From: Sipunculus nudus
Taxonomy: Eukaryota > Annelida > Sipuncula > Golfingiida > Sipunculidae
DNA length: 64,000 bases
NCBI GenBank assembly: GCA_026874595.1
Contig: CM049318.1
Coordinates: 18,462,241 to 18,526,240 of the forward strand
Direction of reading: 5' to 3'
The notes below the pieces were generated by a model. It was not told the DNA's origin and did no database searches. It was given only the letters and a program-made list of their open reading frames with translations. This document shows, one piece after another, positions 1 through 13,110 of the stretch. Both the position numbers and the translations under genes were made by a program. Numbering within the stretch: the first letter of the stretch is position 1; every line of letters begins with the position of its first letter.

Positions 1-1006
1 ATATATATATATATATATATTATTGTGGGATAAACTGTCTAAAATTAAAAACTTAAGTTTTCACTGGCTGTACTGATTGTGCCATTTTGGCCTACAACTT
101 TTAACAGCAAAAGAGACTAGTTCAAAACCTGAAACACTTGAATGCCATACATCCAAACAATCCATGGTCTTCTTTGATTAAAGACTTATCATGATCATAG
201 TTAAGTCCACAGCTATGAAAAAGTACAAGTCATGATTGCCTTTACAGGATTCTTTTTATTACAATACACAAACACATACATGACCATGATTCAAAATTGA
301 CCCTACATTTTTACTCATTCAATATTATGAAAAAGTTAATCAGTTAGTTTATTAGTGAAAACACATATCTAATAATGTACTATGGAAATTTGAGAAAATA
401 AAAAAAAACTGGTAGAATATCAACTGACACACGATGTTTGAAGAAATTAATTATCTTGAAAAATATGTGCAAGTGAAACTCATTTTCAGGAAAAGAAAAC
501 GGTCTGCAATGGACAATTCTGTCTTGGAAGTGTTTCTTAATATTTAATTATTCAAAATTTAAACTCTTTTCAATATGTACATAGATTAGAGAATATATAT
601 GCTTGGAAATTCCCATATATGGAAAAATTCTATTAATGAACATGTCTGAAATTTGCAAGTTTCATCAAAGTAGATGCCAACCTTAAGGAAAAGTCCTGAC
701 TTCGATTTCCAAAATGAAATTATCTTTGCACTAAAATGTCATATTTTGAAGATTTCCTTATATGGAGATGTCCATAGTGGGAAATGGCCTTGTATGGAGA
801 TGTCCATATTTGGAGATTTCCTTGTTTTGATATGTTTGCCGTCTTAGAGCTGTCCATGATTTTGAAGTTTTGGATGTTTAAATGTCTGATTTCCCTAATG
901 ACAGAGAAATACCAATATGTGACAGTAGGATCTGCCATGGGTTAAGTTTAATGTATTATAGGTCTTTGTTGCCATGTAATCGTGCTGTTGTGTTGTGCTA
1001 TTTCAG
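1..1006. other. Intronic sequence upstream of ceramide synthase exon A
   Basis: It begins inside an (AT)n tract (1-20). At about 715-835 there is a short imperfect tandem of TATGGAGATGTCCATA-like units. Nothing else is recognised. Confidence 0.5.
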
Positions 1007-1163
1007 CATAGTGCGCTCCACACTGAATGAGGGTCACCATGTCCTGGGGTTTTATGCTGTGTACTATTTCTTCAACTTCTTTCTGATCGTCCTTCTAATA
1101 CTTCACATTATATGGTTCATTATGATATCCCGAATGGCCTATAGTTTCATCAAAGAAGGGAAG
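1007..1163 (+). CDS. CERS: Ceramide synthase alternative exon A (last TLC helix)
   Basis: 157 bp, preceded by TTTCAG and followed by GTAGGC. The first base completes a codon begun upstream; 52 codons end in AAG. It encodes IVRSTLNEGHHVLGFYAVYY, then a hydrophobic helix with FFNFFLIVLLILHIIWFIMI and RMAYSFIKEGK. It aligns residue for residue, without gaps, with exon B. It departs more from the usual family pattern: VRST replaces LHTT and NEGHH replaces VEANQ. If the upstream exon ends in TG, as it would at the conserved FW of the family, this exon gives Cys at that position where exon B gives Trp. It could be either a used alternative exon or a younger, faster-changing one; the open frame and intact splice sites argue for use. 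Confidence 0.82.
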
Positions 1164-4100
1164 GTAGGCTCACTAACCCTACGGTGGCCTGTTGTATATC
1201 ATTGTTTCATGTGGCACCTTTACCCACCTGCATAACCTTTGACCTCTGACCCACGCCTGTGCTTGATCATTGCAATGTATTTTTTGTATGCTCCCTGTGA
1301 ATGCTGCATTAGATGCAAACCCCAACACCCAGAAAATGCATTTAGTCAAAATGTAGTGTCTAGCGACAATGATTTTGGTGAATACAATAACTTTTCGTTA
1401 GTACCATGATAATTGACAGTTTCCGACACATTGCAATTATATCATATGTAACATACTTTTCACAACTATTACTGATAAAAAAAAACTAAATGAGTCTTTG
1501 TAAATAGACTGCTAGATATATTTTATTTTCAAAGATTTTGTCAAGTATTCAGTTTTTATTATTTTCAAATAGGAAGATATGCATTATATTATAGTTTTCT
1601 GGAAATTTAAACAGCTTTGAGCTGTTGTTTAATAATTATAAATCACTGTTTGGTTCACTGTACATGCCTGTTATATGTAAAAAAACATAAGTGTATATTT
1701 CCATTCATTTATATATTTAAATAATGTAAAGTATCTTTGTATTTAATGTATAGCACTACTGTAACCTCTTGCTTGCTATACTGTTGTGGTTTTGGGTCAC
1801 AGTGAATATAAATTTATTGAAAATCACATCTAATAAATGAAATAATTTTATCTTGCAATAATAATCCACAACACTTTCTCATAAATTCTACCACGGCAGT
1901 GGTGAAATAATTTACAATGTAATAAAAAAAAATCTGTTTCTTAATACATTTGACTCAACTTAGAAAGTACTGATAAAAATTACAGAGCAAATATAATGTT
2001 ATTAATCAGTATATTACCATTATAACACATGTATTTAATTTCATTACTTTTCATCTGAAAATTAAGAAGCAAATTATTTTTTAATAAACTTAAAATATCT
2101 GAAATCATATATATTGATACATGATTTTGGTAATACTGCATTAATTAATCTTTATCGTTTTCTTGTCTTCCTCTTCAAATCATTTCAATCAAGACCATAC
2201 CAAATTAAAGAAAAAAGCATGATTCACCTGCATTGCATTTGCTCTTTGACTACTCTTATTGTAAGGAGAATTTAAAAAGGAATTGCATTTCGACACTTGT
2301 TTAGTAGGAATGTTGCATGAAAGAATGACTACATTGACTCAAATGTGCTCTTGCATATGTCATTTTACAAATTTTTATGAATATAAGGATTGCTCTGTGA
2401 CTGCATGCTAGCGGCTGGGCTCACTGCTGTGTACAGGTTTCTATGGTGATGGCACTGTAGATGCATGCGGTTTAGGTTTAAACTTGGTTTCCTTTTCAGC
2501 ATGGGGAGTTACCATGGCAACCACTCATCTACAAATGCCTCCAGTTATCCTCCTGTTACCTCTGACAATTCATGTGTATATAGAAAACTCATGTTTCTTT
2601 GTATTTATTATGTAATCCAGACATACTCCAACAACATCAGAATTCAACCTGGCCTTCTACAGAATGTGCGATGATTGTTACTTCTATATGTTATGTATTT
2701 TGGCACAGTTTTCTTGTTGCTGTGTTCCAGGGTCTTACATACTACCTGGGTGGAAGCCAATCAAATATTGGGCAATTTCCCAAGCTTCTATGTGTTCAAT
2801 GCTCTTCTTGCTACCCTGCAAGTTCTACATGTCATTTGGTTCTATATGATTCTACAAATGGTGTTCGCCTACATATTACGTGGACAGGTGATAACTGCCG
2901 AAACAATAAACGGCCATGTTTTCATTATACTGTTGTGTTGCACGAACTTGTTCTGTTTCTTTCATTGTTTACTGACATTCTTGACTGTCGCGTATTCTTC
3001 TCCTTCGCTGGAATGAATTTTGCCCCTGGACTTAGTTCTAACACTCCTTGTTATTTTGATATATCTGTGCACATTTTATCTCGCCTGGCTATTCTCAGTT
3101 CCTTGCGCTGATTTAGGGCTTGTTGTATGCATTACTTGTGCAGTTTCTCCTGTATCTTTCTGCTATTTCACCCCCTCTACCTTTAAAAATTACTTTGCTG
3201 CTGTGCATATCTTATGTAATATCTGTAACTTATAGTTTCATTTTATGAATGCTAGTGAACAGGATCTTTTGCTGAGAGACAGTGCATGCTAAAGATCTTT
3301 TCCTGGCATAGCAGCACGCTTTGGTTCAAAATATTATGAAGACTAAGTTTAGAATGATGTATTGAATATTTATGCAAATACAACTTATGATGTTGATGAA
3401 ACCATTTCAGGACCACACAGTAAAATAATGATTTAATGTAAGTTTTAATGTTTAGAATACATTGTTATTTCATTGATGGGTAATCAACATTTATGGTTAT
3501 GATGAAATAGTCCTCATGAAGGTGTTGAGGCTTCTTTCCCACCCTTTATCCATGAAGTTAATATTTGGACTTTATTGTCATAAAGTAGCAAAAGGTTTCT
3601 CAAAAAGGTGTGTGTAGCAAATCTTGAATATTTTGTAAGATGTGTAAATTGCGAAAAAAGATCAAAATTGATAATGACAGCTGATAGCCCTTAATAATAA
3701 AATAAAGGCATTTTCTTATTTTTCAGGAAAGTAAACTTATGATTGATTAGAATTGAGGTTCAGAGTACACACATTTTTGTTATCCAAAGTTAGTGATCAG
3801 GTCATTGTCATATATTAGGTTAATCAGGTTAATCTTGATATTCCAGTAGTTTAGTAATTTGAAACGATGAGGCTGAAGATGATAAAAACTGTCTTGTTTG
3901 AATATACATGAAAGAGTAGGACAGCATGCAAAATTTGATAGCTTGAATACAGTTACATAAGTTAATGCAGATAGAGACCAAAGTTTCGTTCTGACATGTC
4001 TGATATGCAAACCAATGTAACCAGATGTAAAAGTATTTGGTTCTAAGCCCAGATGGAATTATTTTGCCATTATTCGGTCCTGATGGTTTCATTGGCAAGA

Positions 4101-5796
4101 TATACAAAATGACTGTCCCACATGAAAGCCTAGGCAACCGTTTACATTAAACTGACTTGAGACACTGCATGAGTTCTGAATACACTGGGTGTGTAGAGGG
4201 ACTCTGGCTTTGCATGGAGACTTTTGCAGAATTTCCTCTCAGTGGATGGTACTGAGAGACATCAAGGAGACCTTTGTAGGGCATGCACGAAAAACACCTT
4301 AACAGAACTGTCCTTCTTTTTGTGCACAGACTTGTCCCAAAATTAAAATAAATGCACTCTCCTTTTGCGCGCACACCATAGCACCCCAAACTGTGTATTA
4401 CTAAGTAACTCTGCTCTGGAAATGTCTGAGTGCCCGGGAATGAGCATATCCAAGTTAACCGTGGCATTGACACATCTAAATGTCCTGGAATGTGTGAAAC
4501 TATGTTAACTCTGCTTTGTAACTCTCCTCAAGAATCAGCGTAATCAAATTAAGTGTACTCAGCTCTTGACACAACTTAGTGCCCCGGAATGAGCATACTT
4601 AAGTTAACTCTAAACATATTTCAAAGCCCGGGAATGAACGTAACTATGTTAACTCTGCTTTGAGGCTGTTCTTATATGGGTTGCTTTTGTCATCATTTTA
4701 GCACATTTCTAGGGAAAAACATGGCCAGTTGATACTTATGAACCCATACCCTTATACCTATTGCTCAGAATAGCAACAAAAAAAAAACAACATATATTTA
4801 TATATATATTGGCAGTGCTGCCAATAACACTCTTTTAAAAAAATATACTGTTTCAAGAAGAAAAAGAAGAAAAAAAAAAAATTGTAGGTGCTAATGAATT
4901 TTCACCTTAATGATATAGATCCTTCTTTTGATTGTCAGTAAAGACCCTTCTCGCATACAAATTGGAACTTGCTTTTGAACACATATTTCAGTAATTTAAT
5001 TGTTTCAAGAAGAATTCTTATTTTGTCTGAGGATTGTCCAAAAGGCGCCATCAAATACAGTTCATGTCATGTTACTTTGTACTCTAATGTATCACAGAAT
5101 ATCCTTTACAATAGTAACCTGCTGTTGGCTGGTGTTACGACCCATAATGTAATAACCGGCCCATACTGTAATAACGGCCCATAATGTAATAAATAGCGGC
5201 CCATGTTGTAGTAACGGCCAATATTGTAATAAAAACGACCCATTATGTAATAATCATACCCTACCCATATTGTAATAAAACGGGAAGTGGGGAAAAGCGG
5301 CCCATATTGTAATAACATATGTTTAAGCTCAAGAATAAATCCCAAATCTAACAGGCGATTTGTCGTTTGAGAATACCTTCTAAAATGACAGCCATTTTGG
5401 TTCCTCATTTGTATATGGGATGCAGTCATAATGGAAATCCAGTGGAACAGTCAACATTTATGCTGTCTACGTATATTTAATCAAAATCTTCTAAACTGCA
5501 TTTTTTTTTACAATATTGGCCTTTTTGCCCATTTCAGCCCCCACCATGCTGATTACAGTAAAGGTGAGGTTAAGTTATTACAATGTTACTCATTTATTAT
5601 TACGGTATTGGCCATTATTATAATATTGGCCGTTTTTACAACAAAATAGGCAACTTCTACTACAATATTGACCATTGTTTCGCACAAAGCATAATCTCGT
5701 AATCTCGTAAAGTCTCGGCTTTCAAACCACGCCGTTAGCTTCATTCTAACCACGTTCACCTGATGATCGGTGTTACAGTGTTGTTTTTCTTCAGAG

Positions 5797-5834
<38 letters not shown>

Positions 5835-6612
5835 AATGCTAACCAAGGAAAACCCCTAGCAACAGGCCAATGGGATTGGGTGAGGCATATTGTTTAGATT
5901 CATTTTGTTAATGGGGACATTTCTTAATTCCTTTGAGACCACGGCATTTACATAATGCTATGAATAGTAATTGGCAAAAATAGTAAATAGCAATATAGCA
6001 TATGACTGACAAAGTAATTGTGAATCAAAATTTACTCCTTCCCTTTTCCCACGCATTTATTATTACCAATCATTTGCGGGTAACCGGGGGGGGGGGGGGG
6101 TAGGTGTTTGGTCGTGAGGGGTGGAGGTGGGGCAGGGGTACGGGTTAGGGTGGAAAAGGCTGAGGGAGGCTTCCCTTGCGATCGCTCGGCGATTGCAAAC
6201 ATCTGGTTTTTCATGGATTGTACAAACAGTTGTAATTATTACTTGGAGGAACTCTCAGTGGCTCAGATGGTGGCGTTCGGTAGTCTTTATAGGTGTAATC
6301 GCTTTTTTAACAAATCTTAACCTGTTTGTACATCTGTATAAATCTCGGTTTGGAATATGTGACAGGGCACACGCTTAGTGTTATTTATATAATATCCTGG
6401 TGTCAGGTAACTACCGCACCTGCTGGTCCTGGGTGTGTAATCATCCCCATAACTGAGTCATAGCATGGAGGAACTCGCCAAATTTTGCATTCGTTTGTGA
6501 TACAAACGTAATACACGGCTGTGGGGCAAAGCCTTCCAATTATGCAGAGCGCTTACTCTGGATGGGGGCTGACCATGACAAATCTCACCGCTCCACGGCT
6601 GGGCCCCGGTCG

Positions 6613-6672
<60 letters not shown>

Positions 6673-9600
6673 TGTTTAAACACTTTATCATTCTATTTAA
6701 ACACTGATTCAACAAAAGGATAAACATGAATCATGGCCATATTTCGCTCATATTAGCTTGGTCACCGTTTTAAACAGATAGTCATTATGGAATCCAGTGG
6801 TTTTTCATACTTGTATGTTCACTACACATTCGTGTCACGAGTAGTCAGTATTTGAATTGTCTAAGTTAATTTGCATGGAATTTGAATTATAAAATTATTG
6901 GCCGTTTTACCCACCTTCGATTTTATTACAATATGGGCCGTTTTACCACTTGCGATTTTATTACAATATAGGCAGGGTGTGGTTATTACAATATGGGCCG
7001 TTTTTTATTACATTGTGGGCCATTATTACATTATGGGTTGTTTTTATTACAATATGGGCCATTATAACATTATGGGCCGGTTATTACATTATGGGTCGTA
7101 ACAGCTGGTATGCAATATTTTATGTTCCTGGTGTCCCTGTATATTGTATACCTTGTAACATACCTTGAAAATGATGTGATCTTTGTACTTAAATATGTAA
7201 TCATTAATGCAGATGTTAACTTGATGAGGCCATTTTTTTCATGTCCTGTGCTGTGCTTCGGTATGTTCATATCCAGGAGTGTTATCAGTGTTACATTCTG
7301 TGATAGAAATGTTCATGTGGAGTACATTGATCCCTTTAATTGTTATAATGTGTAATCTTCAGAAATACATAAGGGGAATTGTCCAAACACATGTAAGATG
7401 AGGAATGGATCTTTGTATGGACACAGAGTCAGTCAGATTAAAGGTCACATGTAATAAAGTGTCAGAAACCTTAGAGGTTTCAACATCTAGAAACAACTTC
7501 ACTTCTCCAGTGAAAATTCAAGGAAAACAAAAAAAAAAAAAAAAAATGCGGCTGCACATGAGTTCCAAATATAGGAATATCATGCTGTATATATTCTGTT
7601 ATAAATGCTGGCCAAGAAAAGGTAATGTCGACCACAGCTGTCTCATTTGGACCTGGGACAGATCCAGATTCGTGTCCATTACACACTGGCCACGAGGACC
7701 TAAGGTTCCCTTGCCATCCATTACAATACTTCTCGTTTTTTTTCGGAAGCAGTGACTATTTATATCAGTAATATTGCACTGTTTATAAGAGTTACAAGCT
7801 TAATATAAAAAGTCTATGTGCTCAACCCTGTGCTGGTGTTTCCACGTTTGTCATAATTAAGCACTAATAATATTAATCAGTTGAGGTTTGCATTAACATC
7901 TACATTTTTATCTTCACTCCCAATTACAGTGATCAAATAAAAAGTTGAAAATTTTACATTTAGGATACGTTTGGGATAAATAGCAATAAAAAATAGTTTT
8001 CAGGATTCATTAGGAGGTAAAGGCATTCTTTTTGTTAATACATGTTATACTCTACAAACGGATGGTGGTTTTATAAGCTTAAAACCACCCCTGTAACAAA
8101 AAAAAGGATCATTTAACTGTCAACAGATGCTGAGACCTAAAATATCTAAATGCACCAGTTCTTCTGTGTGTGTCAGCTCATATGATTCCATTCATACCAG
8201 ACATGTGCTTAAGAGGACATTATTAAAGGAAGATTTTGCAAAACCTTTACTCTCTTTACATAGCGCTTTACCATTAAGCCTACTCCTATACCGCAAGCGC
8301 TGTTTGTTTTGACCTCGTAACCTGAATCGCCACACCAGAGGGGAGCACTGTATTCTGGTCCAATCAGATGAGACCTTGTGCTGGAAGACAAAACGGTTTA
8401 CCAGCCAAGCGAGGAATACACGGAGCCAATGTTGTTCATTTCGTTTTGAGTGACAGCTCATCACCCCGGACACTGTTTGAACAGGCCACAGGCTAGGAGA
8501 GAATGGCCCCACACGAGGTTTATGCGCGGAGCCTGATGCCTTTCGAGTGTTTGTTGACTGGCATTTGATTGGCTATTAGTCACATCAGCAGTTGTTTCAG
8601 CAGACAGGCTCACCACCTGGTTTTTAAGTCCATCATAAACAGTCAAAGCAGGCAGTGGGAAAATCAGTAGCTTCTTTAGAAGCGCAAGATTTCCGCTGCC
8701 TCGGAAGTGCACAAAACTTCACGTTGAATTGTAAAATTTACCTCGCCCATATATTTGATATAAAGATAACTTTGAACATCTGTATTATATAATCATATAG
8801 TTCCACGTGGTATTAGGGTTGCCATTTAATTGAATAATCTTTTGTTTTAACACGTTTTACTTAAATGACTGCCATTTATCATGAACATCCGTGATATTCA
8901 TGGAAAAAGTATGTCATACCTTTTATGATCTTCATCTTATTTGAAAATTTTCATTATCCATTCAATGTACCTTCAATGAGTGTCATAAAGCTTTTTGCAT
9001 GATGTTGTGCTTATGATACCAAAGCATCTCCTAACATCTTCCCACAATACCTTGCAATGACTACCAGAGTCCAAGGAATATCAAGAAAACAGACCAAATG
9101 TTGTCCCACCTGTAGCTATAACCAAGCCTTGTTTTATTATGTTGTTAAGATAATTGTTAATGTTACCATGGCAATTCCATGGTTACAATGGTAACAGTCC
9201 GATGACAAGGAGGCATTTCTGGCTGTACTACCTTTTCTTCATTATGGTATGCTCTTTGGAGTTACAGCATGGTATAACTGGATCGTTCAACATCAACTTT
9301 GGCACGGCCTTATTAACGCTTATTCTTAACCAGTTCTTACACTCACTGGACTATCTGCTGCTCTCTTTTAATTGTTTATCTCATTGGTTTTGATGTCATT
9401 TTGTTTATTATCAAATTAAATATAATATCTATGAAGTATATTCTATATGTAAAGAAATGCAGGTACATATTGCCACCTCTGTTGCAAAATAAACTCTTTT
9501 TTAATAAGATATCGTGCATTTCATATTTGTTTAGAAAAAACCCACTTGTACTGGTGTATTGAACATTTTAACACAGGCGGGATATTAAAAATTTTAAGGT

Positions 9601-11431
9601 TTACAAATGTGTGATTCTTGTTTATAATAGTCATGCTATATAAGGTATCACCACAGTTGGGTAGAATCTTTGGGACAAATATCATTTCTGTCATTTCAGC
9701 GCTGATATGTTAGTATAGATGTGTTTGGACAACCCTTTCTCACAAACAATTGTTTATTAACATTCCTATGTCTTAATATTTGGTTTTACAAATTTGGGTT
9801 ACACTAAATGTGGAATAACACTGACCAGTAACAGTTTGTTCCATTTGATATTAACACAAAATTAGAGAAAAATTATCCCCTCATAGAGAGGTCTCTAGTT
9901 CTGACATTGCAGCTATCCAAGACTTATCTTGTCCCTCTGTTAGCTGTTCAACTTGGTTAGATTGCTGGAACTCTCGCCCCCTTGGTGACTGGTTTCCTAA
10001 AATTTCTCACACCATTCCTAATATCTAGCATTGCAATGTTGTTATCTTTAAAGACATTTTGAGAAAGAACTATGCAGGGCACATTGTATAGATAATGAGA
10101 ACATGTATTTTGTATAATCAAACATCACTAATCCGTCTAATAAATGTATAAATTATTCATACATATCCCAATCATAGGACTACACATTGATGTTATCAGA
10201 GAAGTCCTCATTATAGAAAAAGTGTTGTATATACCCCACTTTATCCCATTTATGGACATCTAGAATACCAATGATACAAGGGTTATTTCATCAGATATAT
10301 ACATTACCAAAATATGTTTGCAAATATACGGTAATACAATATAACTATTCAATAAGGACAGATGAGAGAACAAACCATGTATATACTGTCTTATTAACCC
10401 AAACTAAATCATAGTATCTTAGTCCTTTTTGGAGCAGAGTAGTTTTCAGAATCATGTGGTGTTTAAGGAATCAAGGTAAAAGGGAAGATTTTAATTCATT
10501 TTTTGGGTGTAATTTTTATCATTATAATATTGAGTTTTATTTTTTTTTTAATTTTCTTTTCCTGTAACACTCTGTATTTTACTCTCGATGATTTGCTTAT
10601 CTTCCCATCCTCCAGCTATCTTCAGCATGTTCGCTTACTATTTTTTTTTCTCTCTGCATTCGTGCTTGTTTGAGGGGTGAGAGCGTTGGGTGATTGCTGT
10701 CATTTTGATTCTTTACAATAGCTTTGGTGTTGGGTAAATATTAATGATTGCTCATTTTATCATAACTAATATTTCTGGTAATTTTGATATTCGTTAAAAG
10801 AAAATGTGTAAGCAAATGAATTTTTATATTCGTTTGGTATAATATCACTATGTAAAAGCAAATATGCAAGCAAAATAATTTTTATTTTCATTTAGTATTA
10901 TAACAGTGTACATGTAAAACAAAAAAATTTATAAAGAATCTTAAGTTATGAAACAATTATTTATTGCAAATGATAATTAATGAAAAATTGTTTACTCAGT
11001 TATATTTTTCACAATGTACGTATTTTTCTGTAAAACTCTAATGTGATAAGAAAATGCAAAACTTTCCTTCGAATAAATCATTTCTTTGAGAAAATTGCCT
11101 GGTATATAGAAACCTCACTTTCAGTGGGATGAATCTTAATGGCATATTTAAACTTTTAAAATGCATAGGTTTATGATCATAAATTATCTAGTTGTTTTCT
11201 ATATTTATTGAGATGCACAGTGTTATTTATGATGACCGAAAGCTATGCACATATTAACATGTTGGTGCTTATTCGCAGATCGACAAAGATGGACGAAGTG
11301 ATACAGAACCCGAGAGTGAGGATGCTGATGACCTCATATCCAAAAGGGTGAACGGTGTCACAGGAACCATAGTCAGTGGTCGCGGTGATGCTGCAGCATA
11401 TGTTGCCAATGGCAACGCAAAGAAGCGTTAG
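1007..11431 (+). CDS. CERS: Ceramide synthase (LASS/CERS family), 3' part of gene; alternative exons
   Basis: Ceramide synthases N-acylate sphingoid bases with acyl-CoA in the ER membrane. Only the C-terminal end lies in the window; the start, any homeobox-like region and most of the TLC domain, including the catalytic His pair, lie upstream of base 1. Exons seen: 1007-1163 (A) or 2731-2887 (B), then 11279-11431. A and B each encode the loop before the last membrane helix and that helix, e.g. FNALLATLQVLHVIWFYMIL in B. The last exon encodes an acidic Ser-rich tail (GRSDTEPESEDADD) of the type known as casein kinase 2 sites in animal ceramide synthases. A or B spliced to the last exon keeps the frame (both end in phase 0) and reaches TAG at 11429-11431. 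Which family member it is cannot be told from this part. Confidence 0.88.
1164..2730 (+). other. Intron between alternative exons A and B
   Basis: 1567 bp, AT-rich. No coding potential or repeat family recognised; it separates the two mutually exclusive exons. Confidence 0.6.
2731..2887 (+). CDS. CERS: Ceramide synthase alternative exon B (last TLC helix)
   Basis: 157 bp, the same length and phases as exon A, preceded by TGTGTTCCAG and followed by GTGATA. It encodes VLHTTWVEANQILGNFPSFY followed by VFNALLATLQVLHVIWFYMI and LQMVFAYILRGQ. This is close to the classical ceramide synthase pattern (LHTT, FN.LL..LQ.LH..W.Y.I). Identities with exon A include LG, the YxxFN block, LH and IWF. The segment before the helix corresponds to the loop between the last two membrane spans, which is known from chimera work on mammalian enzymes to set acyl-chain choice. 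Confidence 0.87.
4150..4690. repeat. Degenerate tandem repeat in the last ceramide synthase intron
   Basis: Imperfect units share GCCCGGGAATGAGCAT and AAGTTAACTCTGCTTTG-like cores, seen near 4430, 4485, 4582 and 4627. Spacing is irregular (about 45-95 bp). Not coding. Confidence 0.6.
5798..5832. repeat. (TA)n microsatellite
   Basis: Uninterrupted TA dinucleotides inside the 5133-7103 element. Confidence 0.95.
6086..6100. repeat. Poly-G tract (15)
   Basis: Run of 15 G inside the 5133-7103 element; one of at least ten such tracts in the window. Confidence 0.95.
6613..6669. repeat. (TA)n microsatellite
   Basis: Long TA tract with one TTT interruption, at the end of a GC-richer block (about 6440-6612) that may be a short nested element. 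Confidence 0.95.
8234..8712 (-). repeat. Dispersed repeat family 1, copy 1 (inverted)
   Basis: The reverse complement matches 29120-29575 over most of its length and 59648-59925 over its first half. Shared blocks include GCAGCGGAAATCTTxCGCTT, GAGCTGTCACTC, AAACCGTTTTGTCTTCCAGC and GGTAAAGCGCT. The outer end carries a small hairpin around TTCTxxAGAAGC and paired CCGCTGC/GCAGCGG. No coding capacity, so it is a non-autonomous element of unknown class. Confidence 0.75.
11279..11431 (+). CDS. CERS: Ceramide synthase terminal exon (acidic C-terminal tail)
   Basis: It is preceded by TTATTCGCAG and opens in phase 0 with ATC GAC AAA GAT. It encodes 50 residues, IDKDGRSDTEPESEDADDLI followed by a Gly/Ala/Lys-rich end, and stops at TAG 11429-11431. 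The RSD-x-E-x-E-SEDADD cluster is the acidic Ser motif expected at ceramide synthase C-termini. If exons A and B were both included, the frame would shift and this exon would meet a TGA within eight codons. Confidence 0.87.
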   Translation: MDKDGRSDTEPESEDADDLISKRVNGVTGTIVSGRGDAAAYVANGNAKKR

Positions 11432-13110
11432 ATGTCCTATCAGGTGGAATCATCAACAGAACAACTCTGGATGACGACAGAGTTGAAATCAGAATCCAGA
11501 TCGTTAGATTCTTCCCAGGACACACATTATGATTTCTTGACCAACGTGGAGAAAAATGACTTAATTATGCAAATTTGTACATACTTTACATATTCTTTTA
11601 AGAACGCCCCATCTGGTTTCTGAGAAACAACTTTCTGACACGATTCCTGAATAGCGAGATGTGCCAAGCGGTTTTACCTTTCATTATCCATCAATTTGTA
11701 TAAAAAGCATTGCATCATTATGTATAAGATGACTTTATGAAGAGAGTATATATACATAGATAAGATCGTTTGCTGGAAGAGGTTACAGGTATTCACTTCA
11801 TGTGAAGAAATTGTCATGAATTTCTCCTTTTGAATAGTTCACCATACGGCAGCTGAAACGAAGTGTACTTCATGCTGTCTGTATACTAGTACTTGTGATT
11901 TGTAGGTTTCATATGCACCGACCAAGCCATCAAATGTACATTTAATATAGTAGCTATATTGTCCTACACGTGATATTCCTGTTCATATTGGACAACTTTG
12001 GCTTAAATAATTTTACTTAATTATTTAATAGACCATGGCATCAAATAATAATCATTACATTAATGAACTGAGAGGCAGGAGAGGTCAATTTAGATGTCAG
12101 TCTATTTTAAGAAATCAAAAGCCTGAGCTATTTGGGAATATAGACCTAAAGATGTACCATAATAACGGTATAATGATTCACGGAACAAGCCAAGCCCATC
12201 TTAAAGTGTGAACTCAAGATGTATTGCATTAGTCAAATTTATGGCAAAGGAAGCCTGCATAATAATTGACTATTTTAAGATTATTTTGAAGTGAAACTGG
12301 TGGTATACAGTACCAGTGTACGCTATGTGAGCAGTAGAGAAACGATCAACATTTCATCTTCTTTATCCAGGCTTTTTGTGTAAGATGTATATATTTATCA
12401 CATTAACTACATGTAGCTTTAGCTGGTGAGTTTATAGCAGTAACACTGTAAATAGTTAACAGCCAAGGAGGAACAAATTTTATTCTATTGCCTGTTACAG
12501 TAGTGGCATATACCATTGAAAGGATCAGATAGTATCATTTAGGATGATGTGACGTTAAAGTGTATTGAAGAAGTGTGTGTCAGGTTTTAGCGAACACGTG
12601 CAACCTAGATTTATATTCATAAATTCCGATTTTTGAATCAGAACTATCTCTTGTTGGCATAAGAAATGACATTTTGATAAAACATCTATCGTTAATGACA
12701 TATATATTCACCAAGTATGGCAAAAGGAAGTACCATCAAGGGAAAAAAGTCCAAAAGTACTCTATGGCTACATATCATACAATGTCATAACTTTTAAACG
12801 ACAATCTTCTCCTGTTGTTGTGTTCTAAAACTTGTTTGAGCTTGTGGCAAAATTTTACCATGTGCTTTATGTAGCTGTAAGTTTATGCTAACGTTATAAT
12901 ATATTTGTGTTATTGCGACAATGTATATCATGCGTATTAGGAGTAGGTTATGCATGCTAACTTCAATAAGTGTGTCTTTGTGGCGATGTTTACCTTAATC
13001 ATTGTGAATTGTACGCTATATCACAGACATACAAACCTACATACAGTAAAATCTTGTTTTGTCAAGCTTAATAGAAAACCCCATTTGTGTCAATAAAAAA
13101 AAGCAAGTTT
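11432..13110 (+). other. Probable 3' UTR of ceramide synthase
   Basis: AT-rich, no convincing reading frame. The first clear AATAAA after the stop that I noticed is at 13092-13097, so a long 3' UTR is possible. The real end is not determined by sequence alone. Confidence 0.35.

Larger units (their letters stand above)
5133..7103. mobile_element. 1.97-kb terminal-inverted-repeat element, non-autonomous
   Basis: The ends are inverted copies: it opens TGTTACGACCCATAATGTAA and closes with the reverse complement ending GGGTCGTAACA. The match runs for about 33 bases. The element is flanked by GCTGG on both sides (5128-5132 and 7104-7108), a probable 5-bp target-site duplication. Both subterminal 200-bp zones are packed with a 12-15-base motif, CCCATAxTGTAATAA, mostly pointing inward and alternating with CGGC spacers; more copies lie at about 5505-5670. 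No transposase frame is seen. TGT...ACA ends with a short duplication recall integrase-type (Ginger-like) or foldback elements, but the superfamily is not established. Confidence 0.75.

Noticed and set aside
9154-9393. Hydrophobic 79-residue frame as a third alternative ceramide synthase exon
   Set aside because: No match to the TLC helix pattern and no correctly placed splice borders of the 157-bp type.
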